Positions 1 through 7,948 of a stretch of 64,000 nt of DNA are shown here, piece by piece. A model generated the notes under the pieces. It was not told where the DNA came from, did no database searches, and saw only the letters and a program-made list of their open reading frames with translations. Numbering within the stretch: the stretch's first letter is position 1; each line of letters opens with the position of its first letter. Origin of the DNA: Deinococcus sp. Leaf326. Lineage in GTDB: Bacteria; Deinococcota; Deinococci; Deinococcales; Deinococcaceae. The stretch covers positions 133-64,132 of the forward strand of contig NZ_LMOM01000002.1 in the NCBI RefSeq assembly GCF_001424185.1, written 5' to 3'. A program made the position numbers and the translations under genes.

Positions 1-105
1 GAACTGGAGGGGCCTCGGGGCACCCGGTCGATGGCGGCCGGCCTGCTGGCCCCCGTGACGACGGCCATGCTGCGCGCCCTCGCGCCGGCCGAAGCCCTGG
101 GCTGA
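1..105 (+). CDS. C-terminal end of an unknown protein (partial)
   Basis: An open frame enters from the left edge and stops with TGA at 103-105, giving 34 residues rich in Ala and Leu. A hairpin with a short T-run follows about 20 bases downstream, as expected for the end of a transcription unit. Too little is present to assign a family; base composition is typical of the high-GC chromosome. Confidence 0.55.
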   Translation, partial: ELEGPRGTRSMAAGLLAPVTTAMLRALAPAEALG

Positions 106-122
106 CCCCCACCGCCCCGCTG

Positions 123-154
123 CCCCGCTCCGCTCTGCCGGGTGCGGGGTTTTT
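123..154 (+). terminator. Probable rho-independent terminator
   Basis: The arms CCCCGC (123-128) and GCGGGG (144-149) flank a loop and are followed by TTTTT (150-154). It lies just after the stop of the gene ending at 105. An alternative left arm at 115-120 is equally possible. Confidence 0.55.
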
Positions 155-164
155 CCTGTCCTGT

Positions 165-219
165 ACACACAATCCGCATGTCTGAGACACACCTGTTTGC
201 CCGCGAACAGAGCGAACAT
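165..219 (+). repeat. 55-bp leader element, left copy
   Basis: This stretch matches 5082-5136 in length (55 bp) and in two conserved blocks: the first 20 bases (18 identical) and the last 13 bases (acagagcgaacat). The centre differs. Both copies end at or just before a start codon (ATG at 218 here, ATG at 5144 for the other). The role is unknown; a shared promoter or leader is the simplest reading. Confidence 0.55.
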
Positions 220-349
220 GAACACCAAGAAGGGTAACTTTTCTATGAGAAAAATTAAAAATTTAATCGGGGGAGCGGATGGGCTGCCTCGCATCAGATT
301 AGTGGTAGGCTTTTCCTATCGGCGATTCACCCATAGTGTGAATTTATAA
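218..349 (+). CDS. Possible chimeric 43-residue ORF at the island junction
   Basis: ATG at 218 follows directly on the 55-bp leader element. The first codons (Met-Asn-Thr-Lys-Lys) are in normal chromosomal DNA and the rest is AT-rich, rich in Lys, Ile and Arg. It may be the start of a chromosomal gene whose body was displaced when the AT-rich island arrived, so the product may not be functional. No family is recognised. Confidence 0.25.
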   Translation: MNTKKGNFSMRKIKNLIGGADGLPRIRLVVGFSYRRFTHSVNL

Positions 350-390
350 CTTACAGAAGGGGCTATGCATGATCAAATGGAGGCAAGCAG

Positions 391-687
391 GTGCATATTC
401 AGTACCGCAGACCGAAGATCGAGGCGTTAGTGGAAACGCGTGCGGGAGCCGCAAAGTACCCTCCCGAAATAGTTGACCGCTTATTTGAAGTTCTGGACGT
501 AATCGCAGCAGCTTCGGAGGAAAAGCAACTCTACCAGTTCAAAGGTCTCAGATATGAGCTACTCAGGGGCAAAAGGAAGGGTGAAGCATCAATGAGATTA
601 AATGACCAGTGGCGTCTGATCGTTGCTGTTCACGAAGACTCAGAGGGATTTTTTGCAGAAATCATTGACATTGAGGACTATCACTGA
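391..687 (+). CDS. higB: HigB/RelE-family toxin
   Basis: The 98-residue protein looks like a HigB-type mRNA interferase of the RelE superfamily, which cleaves mRNA on the ribosome. The family signature is the pattern around residues 50-80: Gly-Leu-Arg-Tyr-Glu-Leu-Leu-Arg-Gly-Lys-Arg, then Ser-Met-Arg-Leu-Asn-Asp-Gln-Trp-Arg-Leu, ending in an acidic Ile-Glu-Asp-Tyr-His tail. GTG at 391 is chosen because GGAGG lies 8 bases upstream. The TGA overlaps the ATG of the next gene by one base (TGATG), so toxin and antitoxin are translationally coupled; toxin-first order is typical of higBA. DNA is AT-rich compared with the flanks, consistent with transfer. Confidence 0.85.
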   Translation: MHIQYRRPKIEALVETRAGAAKYPPEIVDRLFEVLDVIAAASEEKQLYQFKGLRYELLRGKRKGEASMRLNDQWRLIVAVHEDSEGFFAEIIDIEDYH

Positions 688-1796
688 TGGATAAAATGAA
701 TAAAACTGTACCGACTAGAAAGCCGTCTATAGAAAGAGCAGTAGTCAATCATCCTGGGTCAATTATAGCTTTTGAGTTGGATGCCCGTGGGTGGACTCAA
801 AAAGATCTTGCTGCCATTGTTCAGCGGCCCGCACAGGCAATAAACGAAATTATCAATGGAAAAAAGAGAATTACCGCCGAGACAGCCTACGCTTTAGCCA
901 GTGCACTTGGAATTAATGAGGAGATTTGGCTAAGACTAGAGTCAAACTATCAACTCTATATAAGCCGACAGAATGTTAAGCAACATGAAATTGCAAGACG
1001 TAGCGCGCTGTTTTCTTTCGCTCCTATCTTAGAAATGATACGACGTGGTTGGCTAAAAAATATTGATAATAAAACAGAAACTTTGGAAAGCTCCATAGAA
1101 GAGTTCTATGGATCTAAGATTCCCCAACTCTCGCCATACCTGCCCCAACTAAGATTTAGACTTTCTGAAAATCGTACTCCAGAAGAGTACGCCAAACTCG
1201 CATGGGTAATCCAAGTTTACCATCTTGCGAAAAAGGACAAAGTTGCTCAATTTAATTTAAATAATTTGGATAAATTGATCGAAGATCTTCTCGAATTGAC
1301 CAAACATCCAAAGCAAGTTACTATGGTTAAGCCTAAATTAGAGGAATATGGTATTCATTTCATTTTACTTGAACATCTTTCTAAAAGTTATATTGATGGA
1401 GCAACTTTCTATCTAGATGATAACCCAGTAGTTGCTTTGACCTTAAGATTTGATAGACTAGACTATTTTTGGTTTACATTGATGCATGAGTTAGCACACA
1501 TAAAGCTTGGACACACAGAAGGTCATATTGATGATTCATTAGAGAGCAATGATACTACGAAGGACGAAATAGAAGCGAGTGAAGTTGCGGGCAACTGGCT
1601 CATCGAAGAATCAAAGCTTGAAAAATTCCTGACCGACAGTCGGAATTTAGATAAAGCAACTATTGATTTATTTGCTGAATCTATATTACGCCATCCTAGT
1701 ATAGTTATTGGTAGATTACATAATAGAAAAATACTCTCCTATAGCAAAATGAGAGATCACATACCTAAGGTAAAACACTTTCTACCAATGGAGTAA
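687..1796 (+). CDS. higA: HigA-type antitoxin fused to an ImmA/IrrE-like metallopeptidase domain
   Basis: The 369-residue protein has two parts. Residues about 25-85 form an XRE/HigA helix-turn-helix (Gly-Trp-Thr-Gln-Lys-Asp-Leu-Ala start) expected to bind HigB and the operon promoter. Residues about 220-340 form an M78-like (ImmA/IrrE) domain with the zinc motif His-Glu-Leu-Ala-His at 267-271. Simple HigA antitoxins are about 100 residues, so the peptidase part is an addition that could cleave a partner or itself. It overlaps higB by one base and is followed three bases later by the helicase gene. Codon use is AT-rich like its neighbours. The family call is firm; proteolytic activity is inferred. 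Confidence 0.85.
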   Translation: MDKMNKTVPTRKPSIERAVVNHPGSIIAFELDARGWTQKDLAAIVQRPAQAINEIINGKKRITAETAYALASALGINEEIWLRLESNYQLYISRQNVKQHEIARRSALFSFAPILEMIRRGWLKNIDNKTETLESSIEEFYGSKIPQLSPYLPQLRFRLSENRTPEEYAKLAWVIQVYHLAKKDKVAQFNLNNLDKLIEDLLELTKHPKQVTMVKPKLEEYGIHFILLEHLSKSYIDGATFYLDDNPVVALTLRFDRLDYFWFTLMHELAHIKLGHTEGHIDDSLESNDTTKDEIEASEVAGNWLIEESKLEKFLTDSRNLDKATIDLFAESILRHPSIVIGRLHNRKILSYSKMRDHIPKVKHFLPME

Positions 1797-1799
1797 GAC

Positions 1800-3926
1800 A
1801 TGGATACAGTTTCTGTTAACTCTAAGAATGAAGTAGCAGCGAATCATCTTAACGAGATTCTCTCTAAAATGGAAATATCCGGTACCTTATTTATAGGTCA
1901 TCCTACTATTGAAAATGCCAATGATAGAATAGATTTTGATGCTGTACTAGTATCCATTGAATATGGAGTTATAGGTTTTGATTTTAATGATGATACTGCT
2001 CCAACGGCATATGACTTAGAGGAGAAACAGACTAAACTTCATCACTCCCTTAAGTCTCTACTCTACTCCAATAGATTACTTCTTGAACGTCGCGAACTTG
2101 CCATTCCGGTTAGTATTTTGACACTCACTGAAAGACAGTATGGAGACGCATACTTTGAAGATATAAATTTTTGTTCTCCAGATTTGCTGTCAGAGAAAAT
2201 GGATAGTTTTTCATCCATGGATGAAAAATTTCTTGCACCCGCTCTAGCTACTTTGCAAAATACAACTACTCTGAAGCCGCCGAGAAGACGATTAGAAGCA
2301 AAAACTGAAGGATCAAGAGGATCTATATTAAAAGAAATTGAAAAAGCTATAACAAAGTTTGATCAGTGGCAGAATCGGGCCGCTCTAGAAACTCCGGGCA
2401 GTCCACAAAGAATCAGAGGACTAGCTGGTAGTGGGAAAACGGTAATTCTCGCAAATAAGGCTGCTCGTCTTCATTACTTACACCCTGAATGGAAAATTGC
2501 AATAACTTTTAATACACGGACGCTGTATCAGCAATTTAAAGATCTGGTGCGTCGATTCTACTATCAGCAAGCAAATGAAGAGCCTAATTGGGATAATATT
2601 CAGATTCGTCATGCATGGGGCGGAACAAAAAGACCAGGAATATATTACCAAACAGCTGAAAGACAAGGGGTATCTATACGTAATTTTGGCTATGCCGAAC
2701 AAATGTTCGGTTCAAACCTAGCTTTTGATGGGGTATGTAAAGAGCTTCTTTCCGAAGTAAGCGATGAGCATTTTTCTAAAATTTATGATGTTATACTTAT
2801 TGACGAAGCACAAGATTTACCTAAGTCTTTCTTTGAGTTAGTTTATCATATTACCAAAGACCCTAAGAGGATAGTATGGGCCTATGATGAGCTACAGAAC
2901 TTAGTTGATTACACCATGCTTCCCCCAGAAGAGCTGTTTGGCACTCATTTGGATGGTAGCCCCAAGGTGGAGATTGGAAGCAACATCTCTCAATTAACAC
3001 AGGATATGATTCTACCAGTCTGTTATAGAAATACCCCTTGGGCTTTGACTATCGCCCATGGACTTGGTTTCGGCACAGGTAGAATTGGGGGATTAGTACA
3101 ATTTTTCGAGGACCCCTCTTTGTGGGACTCTATAGGTTACGAAGTTGTCAGTGGCTCCCTTGATCTAGGACAGAATGTAACATTAAGACGAAAATCAGAC
3201 GCTTATCCAGCTATCTTTAAAGATAATTTATTGCCTATAGATGTTGTTAAAACAATGGTTTTCAATGATGATATCGAGCAAGCTAATTGGGTTGCTAATG
3301 AAATTATTAGTAATATCAAGGGAGATGAATTACAAACCGAAGATATAATGGTAATTATAGCAGATCCAAGAAAGCTTAGTAGCTTGGGAGGTAAACTCAA
3401 AGCCGCTCTCAAGCTATTAGGCCTTAATTCTCATAGCCCTGGAGTTGGCGAGAGCCAAGATGAATTTTTTATAAATGATAGTATCGTTGTGACCACTATA
3501 CATAGGGCTAAGGGCAATGAGGCGGCCATGGTCTACCTTCTGGCAAGTGAGTATGGAAATGATAAGTTTGATCTTATAAAAAGACGTAATACTTTATTTA
3601 CGGGAATCACAAGATCACGAGCTTGGGTTAGAGTTTGTGGCACAGGTAATGAAATGTCATCAATTAAGCAAGAGATTGATATAATAGTCGGAGATAATCA
3701 TGAGCTGAAATTTAAAGTTCCCTCAGCTAATGAGCTAGAAAAAATGCGTAAAATACATCGCGATCGCTCTATTAAAGAAATTAAGAGACTAGAAAATATA
3801 ATTAAGACAACAGAGGAATTTGCAGAGAAATTAGATAGTGGCGATCTATCCATAGAATCTCTTTCACAAAATGTTAGAAACAAGCTGCAAGATGCTTTAA
3901 ATAGAGTTGATAGAAAAGATAGCTGA
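1800..3926 (+). CDS. SF1 (UvrD/DUF2075-like) helicase with possible nuclease-like N-terminus
   Basis: The 708-residue protein carries Walker A Gly-Ser-Gly-Lys-Thr at 210-214, Walker B Ile-Asp-Glu-Ala-Gln-Asp (Asp335, Glu336), a late Thr-Ile-His-Arg-Ala-Lys-Gly motif and Phe-Thr-Gly-Ile-Thr-Arg-Ser-Arg (motif VI). These define an SF1 ATPase/helicase. The first 110 residues (Gly-Thr-Leu-Phe-Ile-Gly-His, Ile-Asp-Phe-Asp-Ala-Val-Leu-Val) resemble NERD-type nuclease-related domains, but catalytic residues cannot be confirmed by eye. Residues about 640-700 are charged and likely coiled-coil. The ATG is preceded by GGAG within the end of higA and lies three bases after its stop, so this is the third gene of one operon. 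The context suggests a defence or addiction role. Confidence 0.8.
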   Translation: MDTVSVNSKNEVAANHLNEILSKMEISGTLFIGHPTIENANDRIDFDAVLVSIEYGVIGFDFNDDTAPTAYDLEEKQTKLHHSLKSLLYSNRLLLERRELAIPVSILTLTERQYGDAYFEDINFCSPDLLSEKMDSFSSMDEKFLAPALATLQNTTTLKPPRRRLEAKTEGSRGSILKEIEKAITKFDQWQNRAALETPGSPQRIRGLAGSGKTVILANKAARLHYLHPEWKIAITFNTRTLYQQFKDLVRRFYYQQANEEPNWDNIQIRHAWGGTKRPGIYYQTAERQGVSIRNFGYAEQMFGSNLAFDGVCKELLSEVSDEHFSKIYDVILIDEAQDLPKSFFELVYHITKDPKRIVWAYDELQNLVDYTMLPPEELFGTHLDGSPKVEIGSNISQLTQDMILPVCYRNTPWALTIAHGLGFGTGRIGGLVQFFEDPSLWDSIGYEVVSGSLDLGQNVTLRRKSDAYPAIFKDNLLPIDVVKTMVFNDDIEQANWVANEIISNIKGDELQTEDIMVIIADPRKLSSLGGKLKAALKLLGLNSHSPGVGESQDEFFINDSIVVTTIHRAKGNEAAMVYLLASEYGNDKFDLIKRRNTLFTGITRSRAWVRVCGTGNEMSSIKQEIDIIVGDNHELKFKVPSANELEKMRKIHRDRSIKEIKRLENIIKTTEEFAEKLDSGDLSIESLSQNVRNKLQDALNRVDRKDS

Positions 3927-3960
3927 TTAATTTTCTATTTCCACAATTCAAATAAATATA

Positions 3961-3990
3961 GGCAGAGTACGGAACAGTCCGTGCCCTGCC
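3961..3990 (+). terminator. Hairpin after the island operon
   Basis: The arms ggcagagtacgga (3961-3973) and tccgtgccctgcc (3978-3990) pair at 11-12 of 13 positions around a 4-base loop. It stands 35 bases after the helicase stop. There is no T-run, so termination is likely but not certain. Confidence 0.5.
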
Positions 3991-4010
3991 TATCCTAAAT
4001 TCAATAGATT

Positions 4011-4816
4011 ACGCCGTTTAGGGCCTAGTGAGGTTATGGGCGAGCACCGCCAGGACGACACGGAGCCGCAAGCCAGAGAGCGTTTTGACTTGGACCGAAC
4101 GTACCTGACCTGCGACAAGTTGAGAGAAGACCGTTTCGATACGTTTACGGAGTTTGGGGTGGCGGGGGAAAGACGAAACCAACGCGGCATACCCCTTGTC
4201 CCCAATCACCTTCGGACCACCCCACGCGGCCCAGTGTCGGTTCAACTCGTAGGCCACCGTCACGTCGTGGAGATTGGCAGGTCGCAAGACGTACTGGACG
4301 ACTTTCCCTGTCGTGGTGACCCAGGCATGCAACTTGTAGCCGTAGAAGTCACCCTGGGTCCCGTAGCCCCACCGAGCGCCTGGAAACGCGCAGCGTTTCG
4401 TCCGCTTGGGACGGCAGACTGGGAGAGGCATCGAGTCGATGATGACCTCTGCCAGGTGTTCAACCGAGTGAACGGCCGCTTCTAAACGTGCCAGAAGTCG
4501 GAGGCTACGCGTGTATGCCTGCGTGTACGAGGGAAGACCGTGCCGGTCTTCCCTGAGCAGGCTCCACCAGATCAAAGCGTAGGGCACCTTGAAGACGAAC
4601 CTGCTGAGCAACAACGCAATCAGCCAGGCATCGGTGATTTTCTGGTGGGCGCAGGTGCTTCGGGTACTGAAGTGCCGCCGGGTCCAGCGGTAGAAGTGGC
4701 GGATAACCGCACGGCGGCCTAGACTATGACGGGGACGATATCTAGCCATATCGTCCCCCTTTTTATGTGCTCAGCAAGCTGTTTTTGCCCCACGGGCTCC
4801 AAGCCCTAAACGGCGT
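4011..4816 (-). mobile_element. IS982-like insertion sequence, 806 bp, complete
   Basis: Perfect 14-bp terminal inverted repeats (ACGCCGTTTAGGGC) lie at 4011-4024 and 4803-4816. They are flanked by the direct repeat agatt at 4006-4010 and 4817-4821, a 5-bp target duplication. The element carries one intact transposase on the minus strand whose stop codon lies inside the left repeat. It inserted at the boundary between the AT-rich island and high-GC chromosome. Intact ends, a clean duplication and an open frame point to a recent insertion. The family is judged from the transposase; 806 bp is shorter than usual for IS982. Confidence 0.85.
4018..4749 (-). CDS. IS982-like DDE transposase
   Basis: The 243-residue protein has the DDE layout of IS982-type transposases: the first Asp in Ile-Asp-Ser-Met-Pro-Leu-Pro-Val-Cys (about 108), the second in Val-Ile-Gly-Asp-Lys-Gly-Tyr (about 184), and the Glu in Ile-Glu-Thr-Val-Phe-Ser-Gln-Leu (about 206). 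It ends inside the left terminal repeat. No frameshift is seen, so it is likely active. It is somewhat shorter than usual IS982 transposases (about 280-300 residues); an IS5-like assignment is the main alternative. Confidence 0.85.
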   Translation of the reverse strand: MARYRPRHSLGRRAVIRHFYRWTRRHFSTRSTCAHQKITDAWLIALLLSRFVFKVPYALIWWSLLREDRHGLPSYTQAYTRSLRLLARLEAAVHSVEHLAEVIIDSMPLPVCRPKRTKRCAFPGARWGYGTQGDFYGYKLHAWVTTTGKVVQYVLRPANLHDVTVAYELNRHWAAWGGPKVIGDKGYAALVSSFPRHPKLRKRIETVFSQLVAGQVRSVQVKTLSGLRLRVVLAVLAHNLTRP

Positions 4817-4874
4817 AGATTATCGGCCGACCGGGTCACGCCGAACGTCTGGACGCGGCGGGTGCTGGGTACGC

Positions 4875-5072
4875 GTGTGGGGGCCGGCTCCCCGGCCCTG
4901 CTGGCTCAGCGCTAGGCAGGCGCGGCTGGTCCCCACCGAGCCGGGGCCGCACTGCCCGCGCTGCGGCAGCGAGGCGTATGTTACGCTCTGGCACGATCCG
5001 ACCGGGCAGCTCGAGGGCTACGAGTGCCGAGAGTGCGGCCTGGAGACCGGTCCGGACGGCCGCGCGGTGTAG
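4875..5072 (+). CDS. Small zinc-ribbon protein, 5' end possibly lost to the IS
   Basis: The C-terminal 45 residues contain two Cys-x-x-Cys pairs 17 residues apart (Cys-Pro-Arg-Cys-Gly and Cys-Arg-Glu-Cys-Gly), a zinc-ribbon pattern. The start is unclear: GTG at 4875 is used here, but the frame is open back into the insertion sequence, so the original N-terminus may have been cut away by the insertion at 4816. No clear ribosome site is seen. Function is unknown. Confidence 0.4.
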   Translation: MWGPAPRPCWLSARQARLVPTEPGPHCPRCGSEAYVTLWHDPTGQLEGYECRECGLETGPDGRAV

Positions 5073-5081
5073 CCGTCCAGC

Positions 5082-5136
5082 ACACACAATGCGCACGTCT
5101 GCCGCACACCACCGGGGCGGCAGACAGAGCGAACAT
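5082..5136 (+). repeat. 55-bp leader element, right copy
   Basis: Second copy of the element at 165-219, with the same length, conserved end blocks and divergent centre. It ends 7 bases before the ATG at 5144 of the downstream gene and contains no other start in frame, so it probably forms that gene's leader. Confidence 0.55.
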
Positions 5137-5143
5137 CACGACC

Positions 5144-5488
5144 ATGACGACGCCCACGACCCTCCCCCAGCAGCTGCTCGCCCTGGCCTATGCCGCCACG
5201 CCCACGACGCTCGACGACGTGGCCCGCCACTGCGGCGCCGCGGACTGGCAGACCTTCACGACCGGGCTGGCTTTCACTGACCTGGACACCGGGGGCGGCT
5301 GCGCCATGCACGTCGCCCAGACTCACGGCGTCACGCTCGCCCTGACCGACGGGGACGCTGGGCTGCCCACGGGCAGCGGGTACTACTGGGTGGGCGTGAT
5401 GGAGGACGTGTTCGGCGCCGAGCTGTACTGGGGGTTCTTCCGGGAGGCGGCGCTCGATGCTCAGGGCGGCGAGCTGCTGGACGCGTAG
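5144..5488 (+). CDS. Hypothetical protein, 114 residues
   Basis: The frame starts at ATG 5144, just after the 55-bp leader repeat; an extended start at 5024 is unlikely because it would run through that repeat and overlap the previous gene. The protein has a helical N-terminal half and a Trp/Tyr-rich C-terminal half (Tyr-Tyr-Trp-Val-Gly-Val-Met). No domain is recognised. A strong bidirectional terminator follows 10 bases after the stop. Confidence 0.6.
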   Translation: MTTPTTLPQQLLALAYAATPTTLDDVARHCGAADWQTFTTGLAFTDLDTGGGCAMHVAQTHGVTLALTDGDAGLPTGSGYYWVGVMEDVFGAELYWGFFREAALDAQGGELLDA

Positions 5489-5498
5489 CAAGGCAAAG

Positions 5499-5534
5499 GG
5501 GGCGGCCCGGACCATCAGGTGTCCGGGCCGCCCC
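5499..5534. terminator. Strong hairpin between convergent genes
   Basis: The arms ggggcggcccggac (5499-5512) and gtccgggccgcccc (5521-5534) are perfectly complementary with an 8-base loop. The hairpin lies between the stop of the plus-strand gene (5488) and the stop of the minus-strand HU gene (5553), so it can serve both. Confidence 0.75.
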
Positions 5535-5552
5535 TTGCGTGAACCGTGCGGG

Positions 5553-5849
5553 TTAGAGGGTGCCCTTCAGGGTGCTGGCGACCTTGAAGGCGACTTTCTT
5601 GCCGGCCGGAATCTGGATCTTCTCACTCGTGCCGGGCTTCACGCCGGTGCGGGCGGCAGTGGTCTTGACGCTCATCGTGCCCAGACCGGGCAGGCCCACG
5701 GTCTTGCCGGCGCGCAGGGCCTCGACGGTGGCGTCCAGCAGAGCGCTGACGGCCTCGTCCGCCTGTTTCTTGGTCAGGCCGGTCTTGTCGGCGACCTGCT
5801 CGACGAGCTGAGTCTTGGCGATCTTGTTGCCCTCGGTCGTTTTCGTCAT
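5553..5849 (-). CDS. hup: HU-family DNA-binding protein
   Basis: The 98-residue protein is a histone-like HU protein that bends and compacts DNA as a dimer. The signature [11 protein letters not shown], then [10 protein letters not shown] and Ile-Gln-Ile-Pro-Ala, forms the DNA-binding beta arms; residues 10-50 form the helical dimerisation body. ATG at 5849 is chosen because the family begins close to it; a longer frame to 5900 has no family support. It lacks the long Lys/Ala-rich N-terminal tail seen in some Deinococcus HU proteins. Confidence 0.9.
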   Translation of the reverse strand: MTKTTEGNKIAKTQLVEQVADKTGLTKKQADEAVSALLDATVEALRAGKTVGLPGLGTMSVKTTAARTGVKPGTSEKIQIPAGKKVAFKVASTLKGTL

Positions 5850-5902
5850 GCCCGCATCTTGGGCACAACGGGCCAGGGCAGATGTAACGCCACCTAACAC
5901 TT

Positions 5903-6250
5903 TCAGGCCTTCTGGGTCACCCAGGCCTGTAGCTGGGCGGCGGCGTCCGGCCCGAGCGTCCAGTCTGCGCGCCCCGAGGCCTCGCCCGACCCCTCGGCGT
6001 GCACGGTCAGCACGCCCCCGGCACTGCTCAGGCCTGAGCGCCAGACGGTGGCCGTCATGGAGGCGTCCTCGCCCCGGGCTGCAGCCGCGACGACCCGGTC
6101 GAAGTCCACCGCGTAGGTCGGGGAAAGATCGAACCAGAAGACACTCTGGCCGGAGACCTCCCCGGTGAGGCGGTAGGTCGCGCCGTAGAGGGCCACGTCG
6201 AGCGTGGCATCGGCCGGAGCCACGGGGGTCAGGGTCAGGTGCTGGGGCAT
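5903..6250 (-). CDS. Hypothetical protein, 115 residues
   Basis: The frame starts at ATG 6250 and ends 53 bases upstream of the HU start. The protein is rich in beta-prone segments ([14 protein letters not shown]) with an Ala-rich centre and no signal peptide or membrane segment. No family is recognised. It lies in a run of small minus-strand genes (5553-6782). Confidence 0.55.
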   Translation of the reverse strand: MPQHLTLTPVAPADATLDVALYGATYRLTGEVSGQSVFWFDLSPTYAVDFDRVVAAAARGEDASMTATVWRSGLSSAGGVLTVHAEGSGEASGRADWTLGPDAAAQLQAWVTQKA

Positions 6251-6264
6251 GGGTCCAGAGTAGG

Positions 6265-6570
6265 TCAGGGCTGGCGCGGGCCGGATGCGGGTTGCCCCTT
6301 CACCACTTCATACGCCTGGTCGAGGGCCGCGTCGATGGCCGGGCCTGCACTCAGGGCGTACCGGGTGCCGACGTGCCCCTTGCGGGGCGTCTGGGTCAGC
6401 AGTCCGGCCGCGAGCAGCTCGTCGAGCAGCTGCCGCACCCGGCTGGTGTTCAGGACCGCGCCCCGGTCGGCCATCCGGTTCGAGACTTCCTCGACCGACT
6501 GCGGCTCCAGAGTCAGCAGCAACAGGACCCGTGCTTGCCAGAACGTGAGAGGGGTCGGAGGTTGGGTCAT
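6265..6570 (-). CDS. Small winged-helix protein
   Basis: The 101-residue protein has the look of a single winged-helix domain: a first helix ([10 protein letters not shown]), a turn with Ser-Val-Glu-Glu-Val-Ser-Asn-Arg-Met, a likely recognition helix ([11 protein letters not shown]) and a wing ending in Gly-Thr-Arg-Tyr-Ala-Leu. It is likely a transcription regulator, target unknown. Start ATG 6570 is used; GTG 6576 is possible. Confidence 0.6.
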   Translation of the reverse strand: MTQPPTPLTFWQARVLLLLTLEPQSVEEVSNRMADRGAVLNTSRVRQLLDELLAAGLLTQTPRKGHVGTRYALSAGPAIDAALDQAYEVVKGQPASGPRQP

Positions 6571-6581
6571 GGGCACAGAGA

Positions 6582-6782
6582 CTACTCGACTGGCACAGCC
6601 TCGTAGAAGTCGTAATCAAGCCAGCCGCCGGGTTCGCCGAGGTCGCGGCCGGTCAATTCCAACTCGGTGGCCCACAACGCCCAGGCGGCGGCGTGCAGCT
6701 CCTGGTGACACCCCAGGTAGTCCGCCAACTCGCGGTGCAGGTCACTCAGGGGTAAGCCCAAGTCGCGCGCCTTCAAGCTCAT
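6582..6782 (-). CDS. Hypothetical protein, 66 residues
   Basis: Start ATG at 6782; the upstream open frame overlaps the divergent ZIP gene and is not used. The product is helical, with Leu, His and Trp (Leu-His-Ala-Ala-Ala-Trp-Ala-Leu-Trp) and an acidic C-terminus. It stands 18 bases from the ZIP start on the other strand, so the two promoters must overlap. No family is recognised. Confidence 0.45.
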   Translation of the reverse strand: MSLKARDLGLPLSDLHRELADYLGCHQELHAAAWALWATELELTGRDLGEPGGWLDYDFYEAVPVE

Positions 6783-6799
6783 CTTGCTAGCATCCTCAG

Positions 6800-7561
6800 A
6801 TGCACGGCATACCGATCTGGCTTCAGGCTGGCTTGTGGGGACTGGTTGCTGGTGGAGCACTGTTGATCGGTGCCGCCATTGGATATCTCTTCCGGGTTCC
6901 ACAGCGCCTGATCGCATCCATCATGGCCTTCGGCAGTGGCGTGCTGATCTCTGCGCTCTCTTTCGAACTGATGGACGAAGCCTATAAGACCGGTGGATTC
7001 GACTCCACCTCTCTAGGCTTCTTAAGCGGCGCGGCCATCTTCACGGCCGCCAACTGGGCGTTGGCGCGGCAGGGGGCCAAGCACCGCAAGCGGTCCGGTG
7101 AGCAACAACCCTCGGAGGCCCAGGACTCGGGCAGTGGCGCGGCGATCGCGGTGGGCGCCCTCCTTGACGGCATCCCAGAGTCCATCGTGATTGGGCTGAG
7201 CATGCTTCAGGGCGGCGTGGTGAGTCTGGTAGCCGTGACCGCTATTTTCCTGTCGAACATTCCGGAGGGTCTCTCGAGCGCAGCGGGGATGAAGAAGGCT
7301 GGGCGCAAGGCGGGGTACATTTTTGGCGTCTGGGGGGGTATCGCGCTGGTGTCGGGCATCGCCGCGTTGATGGGCTATACCGTATTCCAAAACTTTTCGC
7401 CGGACGTTGTGGCGGCGACGACCGCCGTGGCTGCTGGAGCAATTCTAGCGATGTTGGTGGACACGATGATTCCTGAGGCGTTTGAGGTTGCCCACAACTC
7501 CGCAGGGTTGATCACGGTCCTAGGCTTCCTGGCTGCTTTCGCCCTCAGTAAGGCGGGCTAG
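6800..7561 (+). CDS. ZIP-family metal transporter
   Basis: The 253-residue membrane protein resembles bacterial ZIP permeases, which import Zn2+ and other divalent metals. About eight hydrophobic helices can be seen. The paired metal-site motifs are Asp-Gly-Ile-Pro-Glu-Ser (about 122-127) and Ser-Asn-Ile-Pro-Glu-Gly (about 151-156), on the helices that carry the family metal ligands (usually HNxPEG). The region at 92-112 is a polar loop between helices 3 and 4. The gene stands alone and looks like core chromosome. Confidence 0.85.
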   Translation: MHGIPIWLQAGLWGLVAGGALLIGAAIGYLFRVPQRLIASIMAFGSGVLISALSFELMDEAYKTGGFDSTSLGFLSGAAIFTAANWALARQGAKHRKRSGEQQPSEAQDSGSGAAIAVGALLDGIPESIVIGLSMLQGGVVSLVAVTAIFLSNIPEGLSSAAGMKKAGRKAGYIFGVWGGIALVSGIAALMGYTVFQNFSPDVVAATTAVAAGAILAMLVDTMIPEAFEVAHNSAGLITVLGFLAAFALSKAG

Positions 7562-7673
7562 TGATACGTGACGCCTGACCCCTGCATGGGCACGGAGCAT
7601 CTGTAAAAGCCGCCATGATCATTGTGCGGGGGTTCGACATGATCCGCACGTGGGCAAGGAGAGGGGCCGCGGC

Positions 7674-7943
7674 ATGACCTCCAGCCCCTCTCCTTACGCC
7701 ATGTCCCGGATCTACGCCACGGCCACCCACATCCCCAGCGGCGAGGTGACGCGCACCCTCGGCCCCTTCGAGCCCCTGCACGCCGCCCGTGCGGCTGTGG
7801 TCGCGTCGGTCGGTCAGGTCCTGATCTGGGAGCGCCTGACCACCGGGGCCTTCAGCGCCGAGAAGTACCCGCTCCTCTGGGTGGTCGAGGAGCGGCTCGC
7901 ACCAGGAGCGGGGTATCCGGGTGGCACGTGCCCGAAGTGCTGA
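7674..7943 (+). CDS. Hypothetical protein, 89 residues
   Basis: ATG at 7674 follows an AAGGAGAGGGG purine stretch; GTG 7650 or the internal Met at residue 10 are alternatives. The protein has alternating strands and helices and ends with Cys-Pro-Lys-Cys, a single CxxC at the extreme C-terminus that recalls the peptides encoded at 9.0-9.9 kb. Function is unknown. A bidirectional hairpin follows. Confidence 0.5.
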   Translation: MTSSPSPYAMSRIYATATHIPSGEVTRTLGPFEPLHAARAAVVASVGQVLIWERLTTGAFSAEKYPLLWVVEERLAPGAGYPGGTCPKC

Positions 7944-7948
7944 CCTGA

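Noticed and set aside
4036..4485. 149-residue plus-strand reading frame
   Set aside because: It lies opposite the intact transposase gene and has no ribosome site or family pattern.
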